The translations under genes were made by a program, and so were the position numbers. From Pycnococcus provasolii (lineage: Eukaryota; Chlorophyta; Pseudoscourfieldiophyceae; Pseudoscourfieldiales; Pycnococcaceae), in NCBI GenBank assembly GCA_938743325.2, contig OW568875.1, positions 62,001 through 126,000 of the forward strand: DNA of 64,000 nt, read 5' to 3'. The notes beneath the pieces are model-generated. The model was not told the DNA's origin. It saw only the letters and a list, made by a program, of their open reading frames with translations, and ran no database searches. Below are positions 28,579 to 38,654 of the stretch, piece by piece; the stretch's first letter is position 1, and each line of letters begins with the position of its first letter.

Positions 28579-28703
28579 GGCCACTCACCTTACAGTAAAC
28601 TGTAAACTAAACTTTAGGCTTGCTTTAGGTACCCTATTAAAAAACACTCAACATCGCGTCAATTTTTTTATTCTTAAGGAATTCATCTTTTTTTTTTTAC
28701 AGG

Positions 28704-31700
28704 TTACACACCAAGCTGAAGAATCTGAGAATTCCCACTTTGATGATGATGCAAATTAGTATCATCCGCATCGTCCGCATGGTCATCGTCGTCGTCCTCG
28801 TCATGGTCAAATTCATCCATCTTCTCATTCGGATGAATCTTATGGTACAATTCAAAGCCCAGCACAGCCATACTCGCTCGACGCTGCCACTTGCGCATAG
28901 CCTTGAGATTTGCGCTCGGCGTTTCCGGCCTTATCTGACCTGGGGTGAGTGGCTTATCCGCTTTCTGCTCTTGTCCCTCTACCTTCGCCTTCCTTCGGCT
29001 CAACACGCGGGACACCGCACTGCCAGCCTTAGCAGACGGCAGACGACGGGACGGATCTGCCGTTCCCGGCGCCTCTAACGGCGACTTTGTGCGCCTCGCC
29101 GGCGTTTTAGCCCGTTCGGCCTCGTGATTCTCCGTCGTTTCCGTCGACTCCTTCTGGGCTTTCTTCGCTTCAAGATTCCCCTTCTCCTGACGCTTCATCT
29201 TCTCCCGATCCAGCCTCCTCCTCAGCGCGATTTTAAAGGCCTGGTTCGACCCACTCGCAAGGCTCAGAGGGCCGTCGCCATTCGCTATGACAAGGCGATT
29301 GGCGCCCACATAAGATGCATCGCCGCCCACTTGAGGGCGATCCACCCAAACGCCGATCGTGCGCTTTCCACCCACGAGCACGCTTGCACTGCCATCTTGC
29401 ACAAAAGTGTATCCAAGCGGGGTGATGGCATCCGCAAGCGCAACGGACGTGCGCACGAGCCACCCTTTGGCAGCTGCCGCGGATTTTGTATACTGCTCTG
29501 TCTGTCGCCATCGGCCCTTTACATTTCGCTGCCCTAAGCCTGGCTGGAACGTGCGCTCCTCGTCTATCGTATCGGAACAGTAGACATTCGCGTGATCCCA
29601 CGCCTTACCCTCGATTCCGCGCACAAACTGCACGCCGCCCTGGCGCTCGAGGAAGAGTTCCTTTCCAACCTCCAGGCCAAAGCGCATGCGCGTTCCGTTT
29701 CCGATGGTCATGGAGGTAGGGTCTAGCAAACCTTTCTCCGCCTTGAGAGCAATCGTCACATCGATGCACAGATCGACAAGCTGCCTCGTGGCTTCTACGA
29801 CATTTCGTGGGTCGCGCCAGATGAGAGCGGATTTCGAGGCGGACCAGCGGCAGAATGTGCATGCCATTGCCATGTCACACGTCGTCGCAGCGACGTAGAA
29901 AACAGCTACGGCGCTTTCCACCGCAGGGCCATCTTCCATCAGGCACCTCTCCTTTCCCTCGAATGACAGCGTGAGCACAGCCGCGGTATCGCAATAGTCC
30001 GTTTGCACCACCGTGTTCGAAGGGCGCTTGATGTGAGGAGCGAGGTCAAGCTGCCCAGGAAGTTGTATGCCCGCTGTCCTTGCCACCTCCTCGTCTGCAA
30101 ACGAAATGGCCGCCTGAGTCACCTGCGTCATCTTGGGCATACTTCTCAGCTCGGGTTCGCTTGCGCTTGCTTTCAGCGCTGATGACGTGTTCGGCGTCTT
30201 TCCTTGGGTCTTTCCTTGATTTGGAGTGCCTGCGGCCGTTGCAAGAGCCGGCGATCGGAACGGTCCAACCTTATCCTGAAATCGGGCCAGTGCCGCTCGC
30301 TCCTTTGCAAATCGCTCTTCCGCGTCCAGCTTCTCGTCCAGCTCGAGCCGGCTGAGCGCGCGAGGCTGCTTCTTCTTACGACTGCTGGGGCTTTTAGATT
30401 TCTCAGATGACGCTGCGGCACTGGGTGCCGGACTCGGACTTGGAAGAGTCCACTTTTCGCCGAAGCTGCCACCGCCGCCGCCACGACGCACCGGGCCGGG
30501 CGACGTGCTCTGCGAACGCGCATGCGGATTCATGTTCCAACCCTGCGCGCGCCTCCAAGGTGTCTTGGCGCCTCCATGCACCTTGACTTGTGGCGGCACA
30601 AGAGTCTTTGTCGGGATCGGGCGCGCCGCCGTTTCTATCGTGCGGGCCGGCGGGCCGTACAGGCGCACGTCGTTTCTGTTCCGGTCGAATATGTCAGACG
30701 TGCGGCTTACTGTTCGTCCCCTTGGCGGTTTCACCGCCAACGAACCTTCCACCACCACTCGCTTTGTTAGAATCCACTGCTCCATCCTCTGCAGCGCGTC
30801 GTTGATTAGATCTTCGATCGGACCATCTACTGCGTCGCGGTCGAGGTCAAAACGCACGTCAGCTCCTAGGCGGTCGAAAAAGTCGAGAAAGTAGAAGGCA
30901 TATGTGCTGCATCCGTCCATGTCCTTCGCGACGACGTCGCACCACTGCATCGACTTGCGTATACACGCGTGCTGTCCCACGACATCGCCCTGCCTTACGA
31001 CGCCAAGCTTGAGGCGCCACTGACCCGATCGAGGTGCGACGTTCATCAGCTTAATGGCGCGTGCAAGCGGCGACTCCCTCGCCGCCGCCGGTGACGGAGT
31101 AACGGCGAGATCTGCGGGCACGCCGGGGCGCGAGGGTGCCGGAGTCTGCCACGCGTCGGTTCCGGCGAGCGGCGCATGCTCGTTCCCGTGAGCTAGACGA
31201 TGATGCGCCGCCGCGTCGGCGATGTCGAGCGGATCGTTGTACGTCTTGATCATCTCGGCTACGCCCCTCGTGATGATGTGTACGTGCGTTGGTCGTTCGC
31301 CCTGCCTGATGAGCGGCTGCTGGAATGCAAATTCGTGCGGAGACAGGTAGTCCGCGACGGCGTGCAGCTTGGGCAAGCCGTAGTGTCGGAATGCGGCGCA
31401 GCGGCATAGCGCGTCGAGCTTCCTGCGCCTCTCGAAGTCGAAAGGCTCCATGAGAAGCTTCATCCAGTCGTCTCCGTCAAGCGAGAACATGATGAGCGCC
31501 TCCTCCGCGACTACGGTGGCTGCGCGCGAGACGTTGCGCATGACGGCGAGCTCGCCGAACGAGTGTCCTCTCGCTCGGCGCGCAAGGCACACCCCGAGAG
31601 CCTTGTATCGCTGTTCCGCGTCTCTGTACACGACAGCCTTGATTGCGGTTTGCGGTGGAGACGACTCAGGCGACGTTTCGGGCGAGGGCGAGCTCACGGA

Positions 31701-32327
31701 TCCGTTTTCTGCGTTGTTTTGGTAGATGTCCTGTCCAAACGTGCCCTCGTTGACAGACGTCGGCGTGTACGTCGCGCCGTCGTCGTTTCCCTTTAGTTTC
31801 TGCTCGAGTTTGATTTGCGCGGGCGTTTTCCCGAGTTCGTACTGCTGCTGCTTTTGTTTCTGTCTCACATGTTTCCCCCTCTTGCTTGGTTTGAATTCCT
31901 GCGCGTCCGCGTACACGCCAGCGATTCCGTCGACTACGATGAACACGCGTCTTCCCGCGTCACCTCTTCTGAACACGACGTGTCCTTTTTCGTAAAAGTG
32001 CAGAGAGAGGCACTTGCACACTTCTCTTATTCTCCACTCTTCTGCCCCTTTGAGTCCTGAGAAGCCTATTGACTTGATGTATGCAACCAGGGCAGAGACT
32101 TGGGACTCCGGGCGTAGGTGCGCGGGTTGCTTTAATAGGAAAGCAAACCGACGTGCGCCTGATCGCGACGCACGTGCAATCCCTCTCCACAGGTTGAAAA
32201 TCTCACTTTCGCGTGGATATACAAGCGTCTGCAGATACCGAGAGACGTCTGCAGATATCTTCTTATTGTTAGTATTGATATGAGAAGGAGAAGGAGAAGG
32301 AGGCCGGCCACCGAGGGTTGACGCCAT
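28704..32327 (-). CDS. Large protein with two cyclic-nucleotide-binding domains and a cyclase-like C-terminal region
   Basis: Predicted 1,207-residue protein. The first cNMP-binding domain is at about residues 100-300: GHVVFRRGDAGRRVFIVVDG, an inserted Lys/Gln-rich loop, then GHSFGELAVMRNVSRAATVV near 255. The second domain is at about 320-520: EFAFQQPLIRQGERPTHVHI and VVRQGDVVGQHACIRKS. A long basic Ser/Pro-rich linker follows. From about residue 770 to 1010 there is a region resembling a degenerate class III nucleotide cyclase (TRMRFGLEVGKELF, then KAWDHANVYCSD and GYTFVQDGSASVLVGGKRTI). The metal-binding Asp pair is not obvious, so it may be regulatory. The tail is acidic with a long Asp/His run. 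It probably senses cAMP or cGMP. The frame opens with GTG at 32399; ATG 32327 (MASTLGGRPPS) is used. Confidence 0.78.
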   Translation of the reverse strand: MASTLGGRPPSPSPSHINTNNKKISADVSRYLQTLVYPRESEIFNLWRGIARASRSGARRFAFLLKQPAHLRPESQVSALVAYIKSIGFSGLKGAEEWRIREVCKCLSLHFYEKGHVVFRRGDAGRRVFIVVDGIAGVYADAQEFKPSKRGKHVRQKQKQQQYELGKTPAQIKLEQKLKGNDDGATYTPTSVNEGTFGQDIYQNNAENGSVSSPSPETSPESSPPQTAIKAVVYRDAEQRYKALGVCLARRARGHSFGELAVMRNVSRAATVVAEEALIMFSLDGDDWMKLLMEPFDFERRRKLDALCRCAAFRHYGLPKLHAVADYLSPHEFAFQQPLIRQGERPTHVHIITRGVAEMIKTYNDPLDIADAAAHHRLAHGNEHAPLAGTDAWQTPAPSRPGVPADLAVTPSPAAARESPLARAIKLMNVAPRSGQWRLKLGVVRQGDVVGQHACIRKSMQWCDVVAKDMDGCSTYAFYFLDFFDRLGADVRFDLDRDAVDGPIEDLINDALQRMEQWILTKRVVVEGSLAVKPPRGRTVSRTSDIFDRNRNDVRLYGPPARTIETAARPIPTKTLVPPQVKVHGGAKTPWRRAQGWNMNPHARSQSTSPGPVRRGGGGGSFGEKWTLPSPSPAPSAAASSEKSKSPSSRKKKQPRALSRLELDEKLDAEERFAKERAALARFQDKVGPFRSPALATAAGTPNQGKTQGKTPNTSSALKASASEPELRSMPKMTQVTQAAISFADEEVARTAGIQLPGQLDLAPHIKRPSNTVVQTDYCDTAAVLTLSFEGKERCLMEDGPAVESAVAVFYVAATTCDMAMACTFCRWSASKSALIWRDPRNVVEATRQLVDLCIDVTIALKAEKGLLDPTSMTIGNGTRMRFGLEVGKELFLERQGGVQFVRGIEGKAWDHANVYCSDTIDEERTFQPGLGQRNVKGRWRQTEQYTKSAAAAKGWLVRTSVALADAITPLGYTFVQDGSASVLVGGKRTIGVWVDRPQVGGDASYVGANRLVIANGDGPLSLASGSNQAFKIALRRRLDREKMKRQEKGNLEAKKAQKESTETTENHEAERAKTPARRTKSPLEAPGTADPSRRLPSAKAGSAVSRVLSRRKAKVEGQEQKADKPLTPGQIRPETPSANLKAMRKWQRRASMAVLGFELYHKIHPNEKMDEFDHDEDDDDDHADDADDTNLHHHQSGNSQILQLGV

Positions 32328-33021
32328 GATGATGGAACTTGTGATGCTTGTGATGGCGGAAACCTGGGTCCCGAGAATTCGGATGCGTTTCGCTCGCACG
32401 CAGACTTCTAGTGGTACTCGACAAATAATTGGCCGGCTAACACCTTTTTCCCAACTAAACTTACCGGGTAGTTGGTAGGACCTACCTGTACAGCCCCTGG
32501 GACCGTTAAATCATGCCGCATTAGTGGTATGTCGCGTAAAACAAATGTCTTAAAGGTTTACCGGATGGGAAAGTTCCTCTTAAAAGTCTTAATTAGGCCA
32601 TTTAGGATGGTAGGCGGACATCCTGGGCAGATCCTGATAAGGTTAGACACCAATAGACTACGGGTAGGAAGTACCACCATGGAAAAGGTTACAGTAAAGT
32701 TTACCGCTCGTCGAGGAACCTTAACACTATTCGTTCCGGGCAGAATCAGGGGGAAAACTGCCCTCTCCCAACTCCGATCGCGCCCCCTCAAGTTTTTTTT
32801 TTTGATTGCCGCCTTTAGTTCCCTCATGGACGAAAATGTTTGGTCCATCCATCCTAAGGTACACTCACTCGTTACACTTAGGGTTGGAGACTGGGAGAGG
32901 GGTATAGAGGCTGGGCGCCATGGCGTCACACAAGGTGACGTTAAACCCACACAGGTACACCGTATGTTCCGTCACTCTCCTACAACATATTCCCTTCTCA
33001 ATTGGTTACTATCATTACTAC
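32328..33021. other. Gene-free interval upstream of the cyclic-nucleotide gene
   Basis: About 700 bases with A/T-rich and G-rich patches and no convincing frame. A 269-codon frame on the plus strand has no domain, biased composition, and overlaps the repeat ends, so it is not called. The interval probably holds the promoter of the gene to the left and the undefined left half of a hAT-like element. Confidence 0.35.
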
Positions 33022-33286
33022 TTAATTTCCCTCCTCTTCGTCATCTGATCCCTCATCGTCTGCATCCCACTCATGTAGTTACAGCGTCAACAGACAGTAA
33101 CAGTTGGGGGTTTCACCCGAACCAAACCCCGAATCCAACTCCGAATCCCGACCAGAATGGTCGGCGCCGACTTAAATGGTCGGACCGTACTTTAACCGTA
33201 CTTTCTTATATATATGGAGAAGTACGGTTAAAGTTCGGTACGGTGACACCGTACCGTACTGGACCGTACCGTACTGGGTAGCCCTG
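33022..33286 (-). mobile_element. Right end of a hAT-like element (related to the 33755-38249 element)
   Basis: The segment ends at 33286 with gtactgggtagccctg, the same terminus as the larger element ending at 38249. On the minus strand at 33022-33072 an open stretch reads EWDADDEGSDDEEEGN and then stops, closely paralleling the WDESDSSDDEEVQ tail inside the other element. Both also carry ccgaccaaaatggtcgg-like palindromes. I cannot find the left terminus, so this is a partial or poorly preserved copy. Its end cuts the piggyBac-like frame. Confidence 0.55.
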
Positions 33287-33754
33287 CGTCGAGCCGGCAG
33301 ACGAAAATAATCATTGACCCGAGGCATATGCACGACTTTCCTTGCAAGAATTAGACCGAGGTGTTGGCGAAATTCAATTTCGGAGAATGGTTTCACCCCA
33401 CACGCGACGCATCGCGCGTTAGTCTCCTCGAGCAAGATGCGAGTAGGAAACAGTTCGTCGAAAATTTCGCTCGGTGGCGTTTTGTCGGTGAACTTTGCAT
33501 CGGTTGGTCCGCCAGGAGGACCGTAGTACCGACGTACACACGCATCATCACTATCACGATCATGTTGCGTTGGCAGTAATCTGCGCTGAAGCCCATTGCG
33601 GCTGATGATCTTGTTGGAGAAGTTTCGCGTGTAGCGGCGTACGCGGGTTGCCCTGGTTGTCTGTGAACTCTTGCCTGAGCTGCCCAAGTCGTCGTTCTTG
33701 GTCTTGCACCAGTATTTCGCGAACGGTGTCTTTTACCTCGGTCGAAACCTCCGC
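33287..33754 (-). pseudogene. piggyBac-like transposase remnant, main piece
   Basis: The minus-strand sequence reads TDAKFTDKTPPSEIFDELFP continuing TRILLEETNARC, then FSEIEFRQHLGLILARKV and MPRVNDYFRLPARR. This is the characteristic start of the DDE_Tnp_1_7 (PGBD) domain: EIFDELFP, EETN, and a conserved GL(I/L)LA helix. The catalytic core is absent because the frame runs into another element at 33286. Upstream (toward 33754), VSTEVKDTVREILVQDQERR lies in a different frame, so at least one frame change separates the two stretches. The gene's 5' portion continues on the far side of the nested insertion, at 38250 onward. Confidence 0.6.
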
Positions 33755-33783
33755 AGGGCTACCCAGTACTAAGTAATACTAAG

Positions 33784-33999
33784 TGTGGCAGGTGGCGCCT
33801 TGAGTTGCCGCGGTACGCTCTGCCGCGCGTACACTTACGAAGGAGTACTTAAGGTAAACCGGAAAAAGGTGAGAGTTACACGTAAAGGGAAACAAAGACA
33901 ACCGTTCCTAAGGCGGCTATCCCCGGGGACTTCCCCGGGGGCCTTAGGGGTCAAGAGCCTCGTTCGGCGTTAACCAACTGGATTAGGGGTTAAGCCACA
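33784..33999 (-). repeat. Copia LTR (3' LTR by element orientation)
   Basis: 216-bp long terminal repeat bounded by tgtggc and gccaca. It appears identical to the copy at 37361-37576. It contains a cccggggacttccccggggg palindrome near its centre. Confidence 0.92.
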
Positions 34000-34222
34000 C
34001 ACCACCCACGCCGAACAGGCGAAGGTGCTGCACGTGTAAGGTAAAACTGAAGGTAAAAGAAAAACCACAAAAGGTGGAAAAGAAACCGAAAACGAAAATG
34101 AAACCGATGAGGACACTGTCCGGCCAATGCCATGCATGGACCCAAAATTGCCACGAAGGCGTATAAACAAAAAGAAAAGAAAAGAAAAGATGAGAGAGCG
34201 TCAGGGTGATCAGTCCTGCGCA

Positions 34223-35530
34223 TTAGAATGCATCGCCATCGGCGTGTGCTGTGGTCTGCTTCATGCGTTTGGCTGACGGCTCATCGGCCGATGCCTGCGC
34301 TGAAGTCCTAATGAAATTTAGTACGCGGTAACCCCACGACTTAAGTACCTGCATGAGGTGTTGAATTCGTTGAAAAGACAAAGGTTTTGTGAGTGCATCA
34401 GATGGGTTATCGTCACCTGGAGTATGAAGGAGCTTGAAAACTCCAGCACGAGCGTGCTCGCGCGTAAAGAACAATCGCGTCCTGATATGCTTCATGGACG
34501 TGTTGTGAATCGGATTGGTCAAGATATTTCTGCACGTAGTTGAGTCGCTGAAGAGGAAAGTTTGCACACTTAGTTGAAAAGCATGAAGAAACAACTGCTT
34601 CCAATAGAGAAGATGAGTGACTGCGGTCGCTCCGGCGACGGTCTCGGCCTCTCCACTGCTCAGAGTAGTATACGGCTGATGCTTGCAATACCAATCCAAA
34701 AGACAATTGCCACATGTAACATACAATCCAGAAATACTTCGCCCAGTTATAGGACAGCTTGCGTGACTCGCATCAACCAGAACTGATAGGGCCAGTGGCT
34801 GATCGATAGCCTTATACTCCAGACCTTCTTCACATGTGTTGACCAGGTAAGTAAGAATCCGAATCAACTGATTCCAATGCGTGGGATCAGGATTACTTAA
34901 CGCCCGAGAAATAACAATCAGCGCAACGCTGATATCATGACGTGTGCATCTATTCACCCACAGAAGAGCTGAGAATAAAGAAAGGAAAGGCCTAGTCTTC
35001 ATCTTGAGCTTTTCAGCCTCGGTCAGCCCAGACTTAACCTTAATGACGAAATGAGATGACATAGGAGTATTAATTTCCGGGTTCTGCTCCAAATTGTAGG
35101 TGCGAGCCAAATCCATTATGTATGCCTTTTGGTTTAGCAGAAATGATCCATCAGGTAGATAGTTAACCTTTATGTTGAACATTCGGGTGAGCTGCTCCTG
35201 CTGCGAGCCAATATCGAATCGCTTGCAGAGTGCATCCATGAATCTGTCACGTTCTAAGTGATCGGAGTAGGCGATCTTTCCATCGTCCGTATGCACAAAC
35301 AATGCAATGATGGGAACTCCATTCTTGTGAAGGAACCAGAGACTGGTGTCGGCGGGTGACTGAGACATGCCATACCCTTCCAAAAAAGAGAAGAAGTCAA
35401 CCATCCAGTTGTGCCCGCTCTGACGCAATCCGTAAAGAGACTTGACTAACAGCCATATCAATTCGTTTCCATTTTCATCGTAGCGCTCCAGACCATGTCT
35501 TATGTTCGCCGAATTTTGCTCCGGCCGCAA
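34223..35530 (-). pseudogene. Copia reverse transcriptase / RNase H part (fossil)
   Basis: The sequence reads as the C-terminal part of a copia-family reverse transcriptase (LVKSLYGLRQSGHNW) followed by an RNase H domain (SGLYVTCGNCLLDWYCK, SSGEAETVAGATAVTHLLYW). It belongs to the LTR element at 33784-37576 and is treated as a fossil piece of it. Confidence 0.85.
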
Positions 35531-36026
35531 TGCTAGCCTTGATTTTCGTTTCGTTGAAATGAGCGAGTCGCAGATGCAGCAGACGTAGTCCCTCTAGCGC
35601 ATGGATAGCGTATGCAGCTGCTGGGGATTGATGGAATGTGGTGTCGATCGTCATGTCGAAGTCGAGTGGCGGTGCCACCTCGACGCAGAAGAAGTTGTCG
35701 ACGATCTTGATGGGGTACGTGTTTCCTCTGTTGTCGTAGAGCTCGAGTCTGCTGAGCGAGACGTCCCAGCCGTTGGCCGCGAGCTGCACGAGCGACAGAA
35801 GATTTCGTGAGATGGTTGTGCAAGTTATCACCTGCTTGAGGTCGATTCGCGCTCGTAATCCTTCGAGCGAATTGAGCGCGATGCTGAGCCTCTGTATAAT
35901 TTTGCCCCTGAAATTTCCCATGAGTGTTTCGATCTGGACGTCGCTGCCCGACGTGCCTCCAATAAAGTAGAGGACGTGATTCGTAGCGGCGCTGTCCAGT
36001 ATTAGATATCCGTCAGTGGACATCAT
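35475..36026 (-). pseudogene. Copia protease and pre-integrase part (fossil)
   Basis: The aspartic-protease signature LILDSAATNHVLYF lies near the start and a gag-pre-integrase-like segment (LRLLHLRLAHFNETK) near the end. It is part of the LTR element at 33784-37576. Confidence 0.8.
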
Positions 36027-37204
36027 TTCTGATCCTCCAGTTTATCCGTTAGAAAAGCAACTTGCTTCTTCAGTATCGATGTCGGATTTCCGTCTTTCGG
36101 GGGATTTGGACACTTGTTGGCGTAATGCCCAAGCTGCCCACATTTGAAGCATTCAACGTCCTTGATGTCGATCTGTCCATACTGGGTGTATCCGCGGCCG
36201 TATCCTCGTCCGCGGCCTCCCGCTGCACCACGGCCTCCGCGTCCGCGTCCTCCTCCAGGGCGTGGGTTGGGGCAGGTGCTGGTGGTATGTTCGATCGTGA
36301 TTTGCCCACAGTTGTTGCACAGCTGTGGACGCTTGAGTTGAGGAAGCCCTTCATTCGTAGCGAGCGCTGTCGCGTTTTTCGTGAGGGTCTTCTGCACCTC
36401 GGCGGCGACAGCAGTTGCCAAAGCGGCATGAGGCGAGATCTTCGGCTTTGGTGTGCGATTTTCCTCCTGCTGCGCCTTGCGCTTTCCTCCTTTCATCTTC
36501 TGCTCGTGCTCGGCGCGATCTGTCGCATAGTGGTTCTGGACTGCCTGCTTAAGCTCGAGATACGTCGGCATGACCATCCCAGGTATCTTCATGGAGTCCA
36601 AAATACTGCGGTATTTGTCGGTATTCACCGTCCGCATGAGCAAGGCGATCTTCATGTTGTCCGGTGTGCCTGGGAAAAACTCGGTCAAAATACGCTCCAG
36701 CGACTGCAGGTTCGGAGCGGGATCTTGGTGCATAGTGGTTTCGATGTTCAGTAGCTCCGTCAGCGCTGATATGGTGTTCGCGAGGTTAGGAGCTCCGTGA
36801 AGTTTCCAAAGACGGTGAAGGAGTAGTATGCCGTTTTTCTTCTCGTTCTCGTACGCGTCGTTTGCAGCCTGAGACAGCGTTGCCTTCACTGCTGTATAGA
36901 TATAACGTCGGTCGGGAACGGAGTAGTACTGCACCCAGGTTTCTTCGTCGATCTCTTCAAGGTTCTCAAGTTTGATGTCTCTCTCGATGTTGTAGAAGCC
37001 AACTTCCTCTAGCTGCTCCACAACCGCCTTGAACCAGCGACGGTACTGTTTCTGCTGCCCGTCGTATTTCTTTTTGTCCAAAGCGTTTAGTATGGCGTCC
37101 GTAGTGCTGTTGCGGGATTTCTCTCGCTTCAGGTGCGTCATACCGTCAGTAAGGCCCTCAGCGGCCATAGGGTCCATGATTTGCAGCCGAGTGGTGTTGT
37201 CCAA
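36023..37204 (-). pseudogene. Copia gag region (fossil)
   Basis: A gag-type protein with a UBN2-like N-terminal part (YDGQQKQYRRWFKAVVEQ, LTELLNIETT), a Gly/Arg-rich stretch and a CCHC zinc knuckle (CFKCGQLGHYANKC) near the C terminus. It belongs to the LTR element at 33784-37576. The left boundary overlaps the protease part by a few bases. The right boundary is approximate. Confidence 0.8.
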
Positions 37205-37360
37205 GAGATTTCACTTCGAGATTTCCAAGGATGCTGTAGATCTAGAGATCTGTGTTTCGAGGATCAGGAGATTTACGTTTCGAGATTTTCGGTTCGTTGG
37301 TTCCCTATAAAGAAAAATAGTCCAAGTATAACCTTCGTGCGGTCCTTAGACACAAGCTTG

Positions 37361-37576
37361 TGTGGCAGGTGGCGCCTTGAGTTGCCGCGGTACGCTCTGC
37401 CGCGCGTACACTTACGAAGGAGTACTTAAGGTAAACCGGAAAAAGGTGAGAGTTACACGTAAAGGGAAACAAAGACAACCGTTCCTAAGGCGGCTATCCC
37501 CGGGGACTTCCCCGGGGGCCTTAGGGGTCAAGAGCCTCGTTCGGCGTTAACCAACTGGATTAGGGGTTAAGCCACA
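37361..37576 (-). repeat. Copia LTR (5' LTR by element orientation)
   Basis: 216-bp long terminal repeat matching the copy at 33784-33999 with no difference seen by eye. It is followed by the 5-bp duplication ctaag. Confidence 0.92.
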
Positions 37577-37735
37577 CTAAGTAATACTCAAAATACTCAA
37601 AATACTCAAAAAATACTTATACTCTAAAATACTCTCAAATACTCCGGTATATCTGTATGTCAACTTTTTTTTGTTTTAATGTATATCTGTATGTCAACTT
37701 TTTTTTATTTTAAAGCTAAATAGAAATGAGTTAAG

Positions 37736-37810
37736 TTACTGAGTAGCTGACTTCTCTTTTCCCTTTCCCTTAGGCGCCTCGACAACCTGGACTTCCTCAT
37801 CGTCAGAAGA
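37736..37810 (-). pseudogene. C-terminal tail of a hAT-like transposase
   Basis: The minus strand has an intron-acceptor-like ttctcag followed by an open stretch WDESDSSDDEEVQVVEAPKG, then KGKEKSATQ and a stop. It lies inside the hAT-like element and resembles the tail at 33022-33072. Only this last exon-like scrap of the transposase remains. Confidence 0.45.
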
Positions 37811-38249
37811 GTCGGACTCGTCCCACTGAGAATGAAGAAAAAAGGGAGAAGAAAGGGCGAAAAAGGGAGAACAAAGGGCGCTGCCTGCACTGCAGGAGGC
37901 CACCTGGTGGACTAGGAGAGAGGGAGAGAGGGAGAGAGGGAGAGAGGAGAAAGGGAGAGAGGAGCCTACGCCACTCTGACACTTTTGCTTCAATCCTGTG
38001 GGGGTTATCTGAAGATAACCCCCAATCTCAAACCCCTAATCCCCTTCAAAATGGTCCAGCCCGACCAAAATGGTCGGTGAGTCTAACCCCCAATCGCAAA
38101 CCCCTAACCCCGTTCAAAATGGTCCAGCCCGACCAAAATGGTCGGTAGAGTATTTTAGAGTATTACTTAGTAATACTTAGTAATACTCAAAATACTCAAT
38201 ACTCTAGGTATAGTATAAGTATTGAGTATAAGTACTGGGTAGCCCTGAA

Positions 38250-38343
38250 CCTCCGGGGCATGTAAGATCTTTCGAGCCTCCGCAGCGTCCTCCGGCGATA
38301 GCCGTGGTTCCACTTGGCCTTCTCGGCCACGACCCGGTTCCAT
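38250..38343 (-). pseudogene. piggyBac-like gene remnant, 5' piece
   Basis: On the minus strand a frame from ATG 38343 reads MEPGRGREGQVEPRLSPEDA, then AEARKILHAPE, up to the hAT-like element. Ignoring one target duplication, it continues in phase into EVSTEVKDTVREILVQDQ at the other side (near 33750). The insertion therefore split one frame. Linkage to the piggyBac domain further down is by position only. Confidence 0.5.
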
Positions 38344-38387
38344 GTTGGAAACCACCGGCCAATACGTGGAGGGAGAGGACAACGGAG

Positions 38388-38639
38388 TGTTATAAGCTTA
38401 AAGGTAACTTAAGGTCGTCAGTGTTACACGAGATAACACTTAACAACAATAATACTTTCCGTACGTGGTTGTTTCCACCACGGAACCCACCTTCCCTTAC
38501 AAGGTGGGGGAGGGAGGCTTCTCCGAGCTCCCTCTTTCTTCCAAGGGGTCACGTGATCCCTTCCAGGTATCACGTGATTCAGCCCTTTCGGGTACCACGT
38601 GATCCCTCAGGAGGTATCACGTGATTCCTTAACATAGAA
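38388..38639 (-). repeat. LTR-like sequence with four CACGTG palindromes
   Basis: About 250 bp bounded by tgtta and taaca, with four CACGTG hexamers between 38548 and 38616, mostly as atcacgtgat. Similar words (tcacgtgataacctcctc) occur on the opposite strand near 51298. It resembles a solo LTR of a copia-type family, but no target duplication is clear. Confidence 0.4.
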
Positions 38640-38654
38640 CTGAATAACCCCCAA

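Larger units (their letters stand above)
33784..37576 (-). mobile_element. Ty1/copia LTR retrotransposon, young but broken
   Basis: A fossil copia-type element on the minus strand, 3,793 bp. It has 216-bp LTRs at both ends, each running tgtggc...gccaca, and a 5-bp target duplication ctaag on both sides. Parts recognisable in order are the 5' LTR (right side in window coordinates), gag with a CCHC zinc knuckle, protease, the beginning of the integrase region, the reverse transcriptase/RNase H part, a purine tract and the 3' LTR. The two LTRs look identical by eye, which indicates a very recent insertion. The interior is not whole; about two breaks are apparent. Confidence 0.9.
33755..38249 (-). 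mobile_element. hAT-like element carrying a nested copia insertion
   Basis: The left end is cagggctacccagtac at 33755 and the right end its reverse complement at 38249. The 8-bp target duplication aacctccg lies directly outside each end (33747-33754 and 38250-38257). CAGGG ends with 8-bp duplications are typical of hAT transposons. Without the copia element the remaining sequence is about 700 bp, A/T-rich with many aatactcaaa units near both ends. It contains only a short coding tail (37736-37810), so it is a non-autonomous, internally deleted copy. Confidence 0.8.

Noticed and set aside
32472-33281. A 269-codon plus-strand frame between the cyclic-nucleotide gene and the hAT-like piece
   Set aside because: No domain, begins with no clear context, runs through the repeat terminus, and has odd Arg/Pro/Thr composition.
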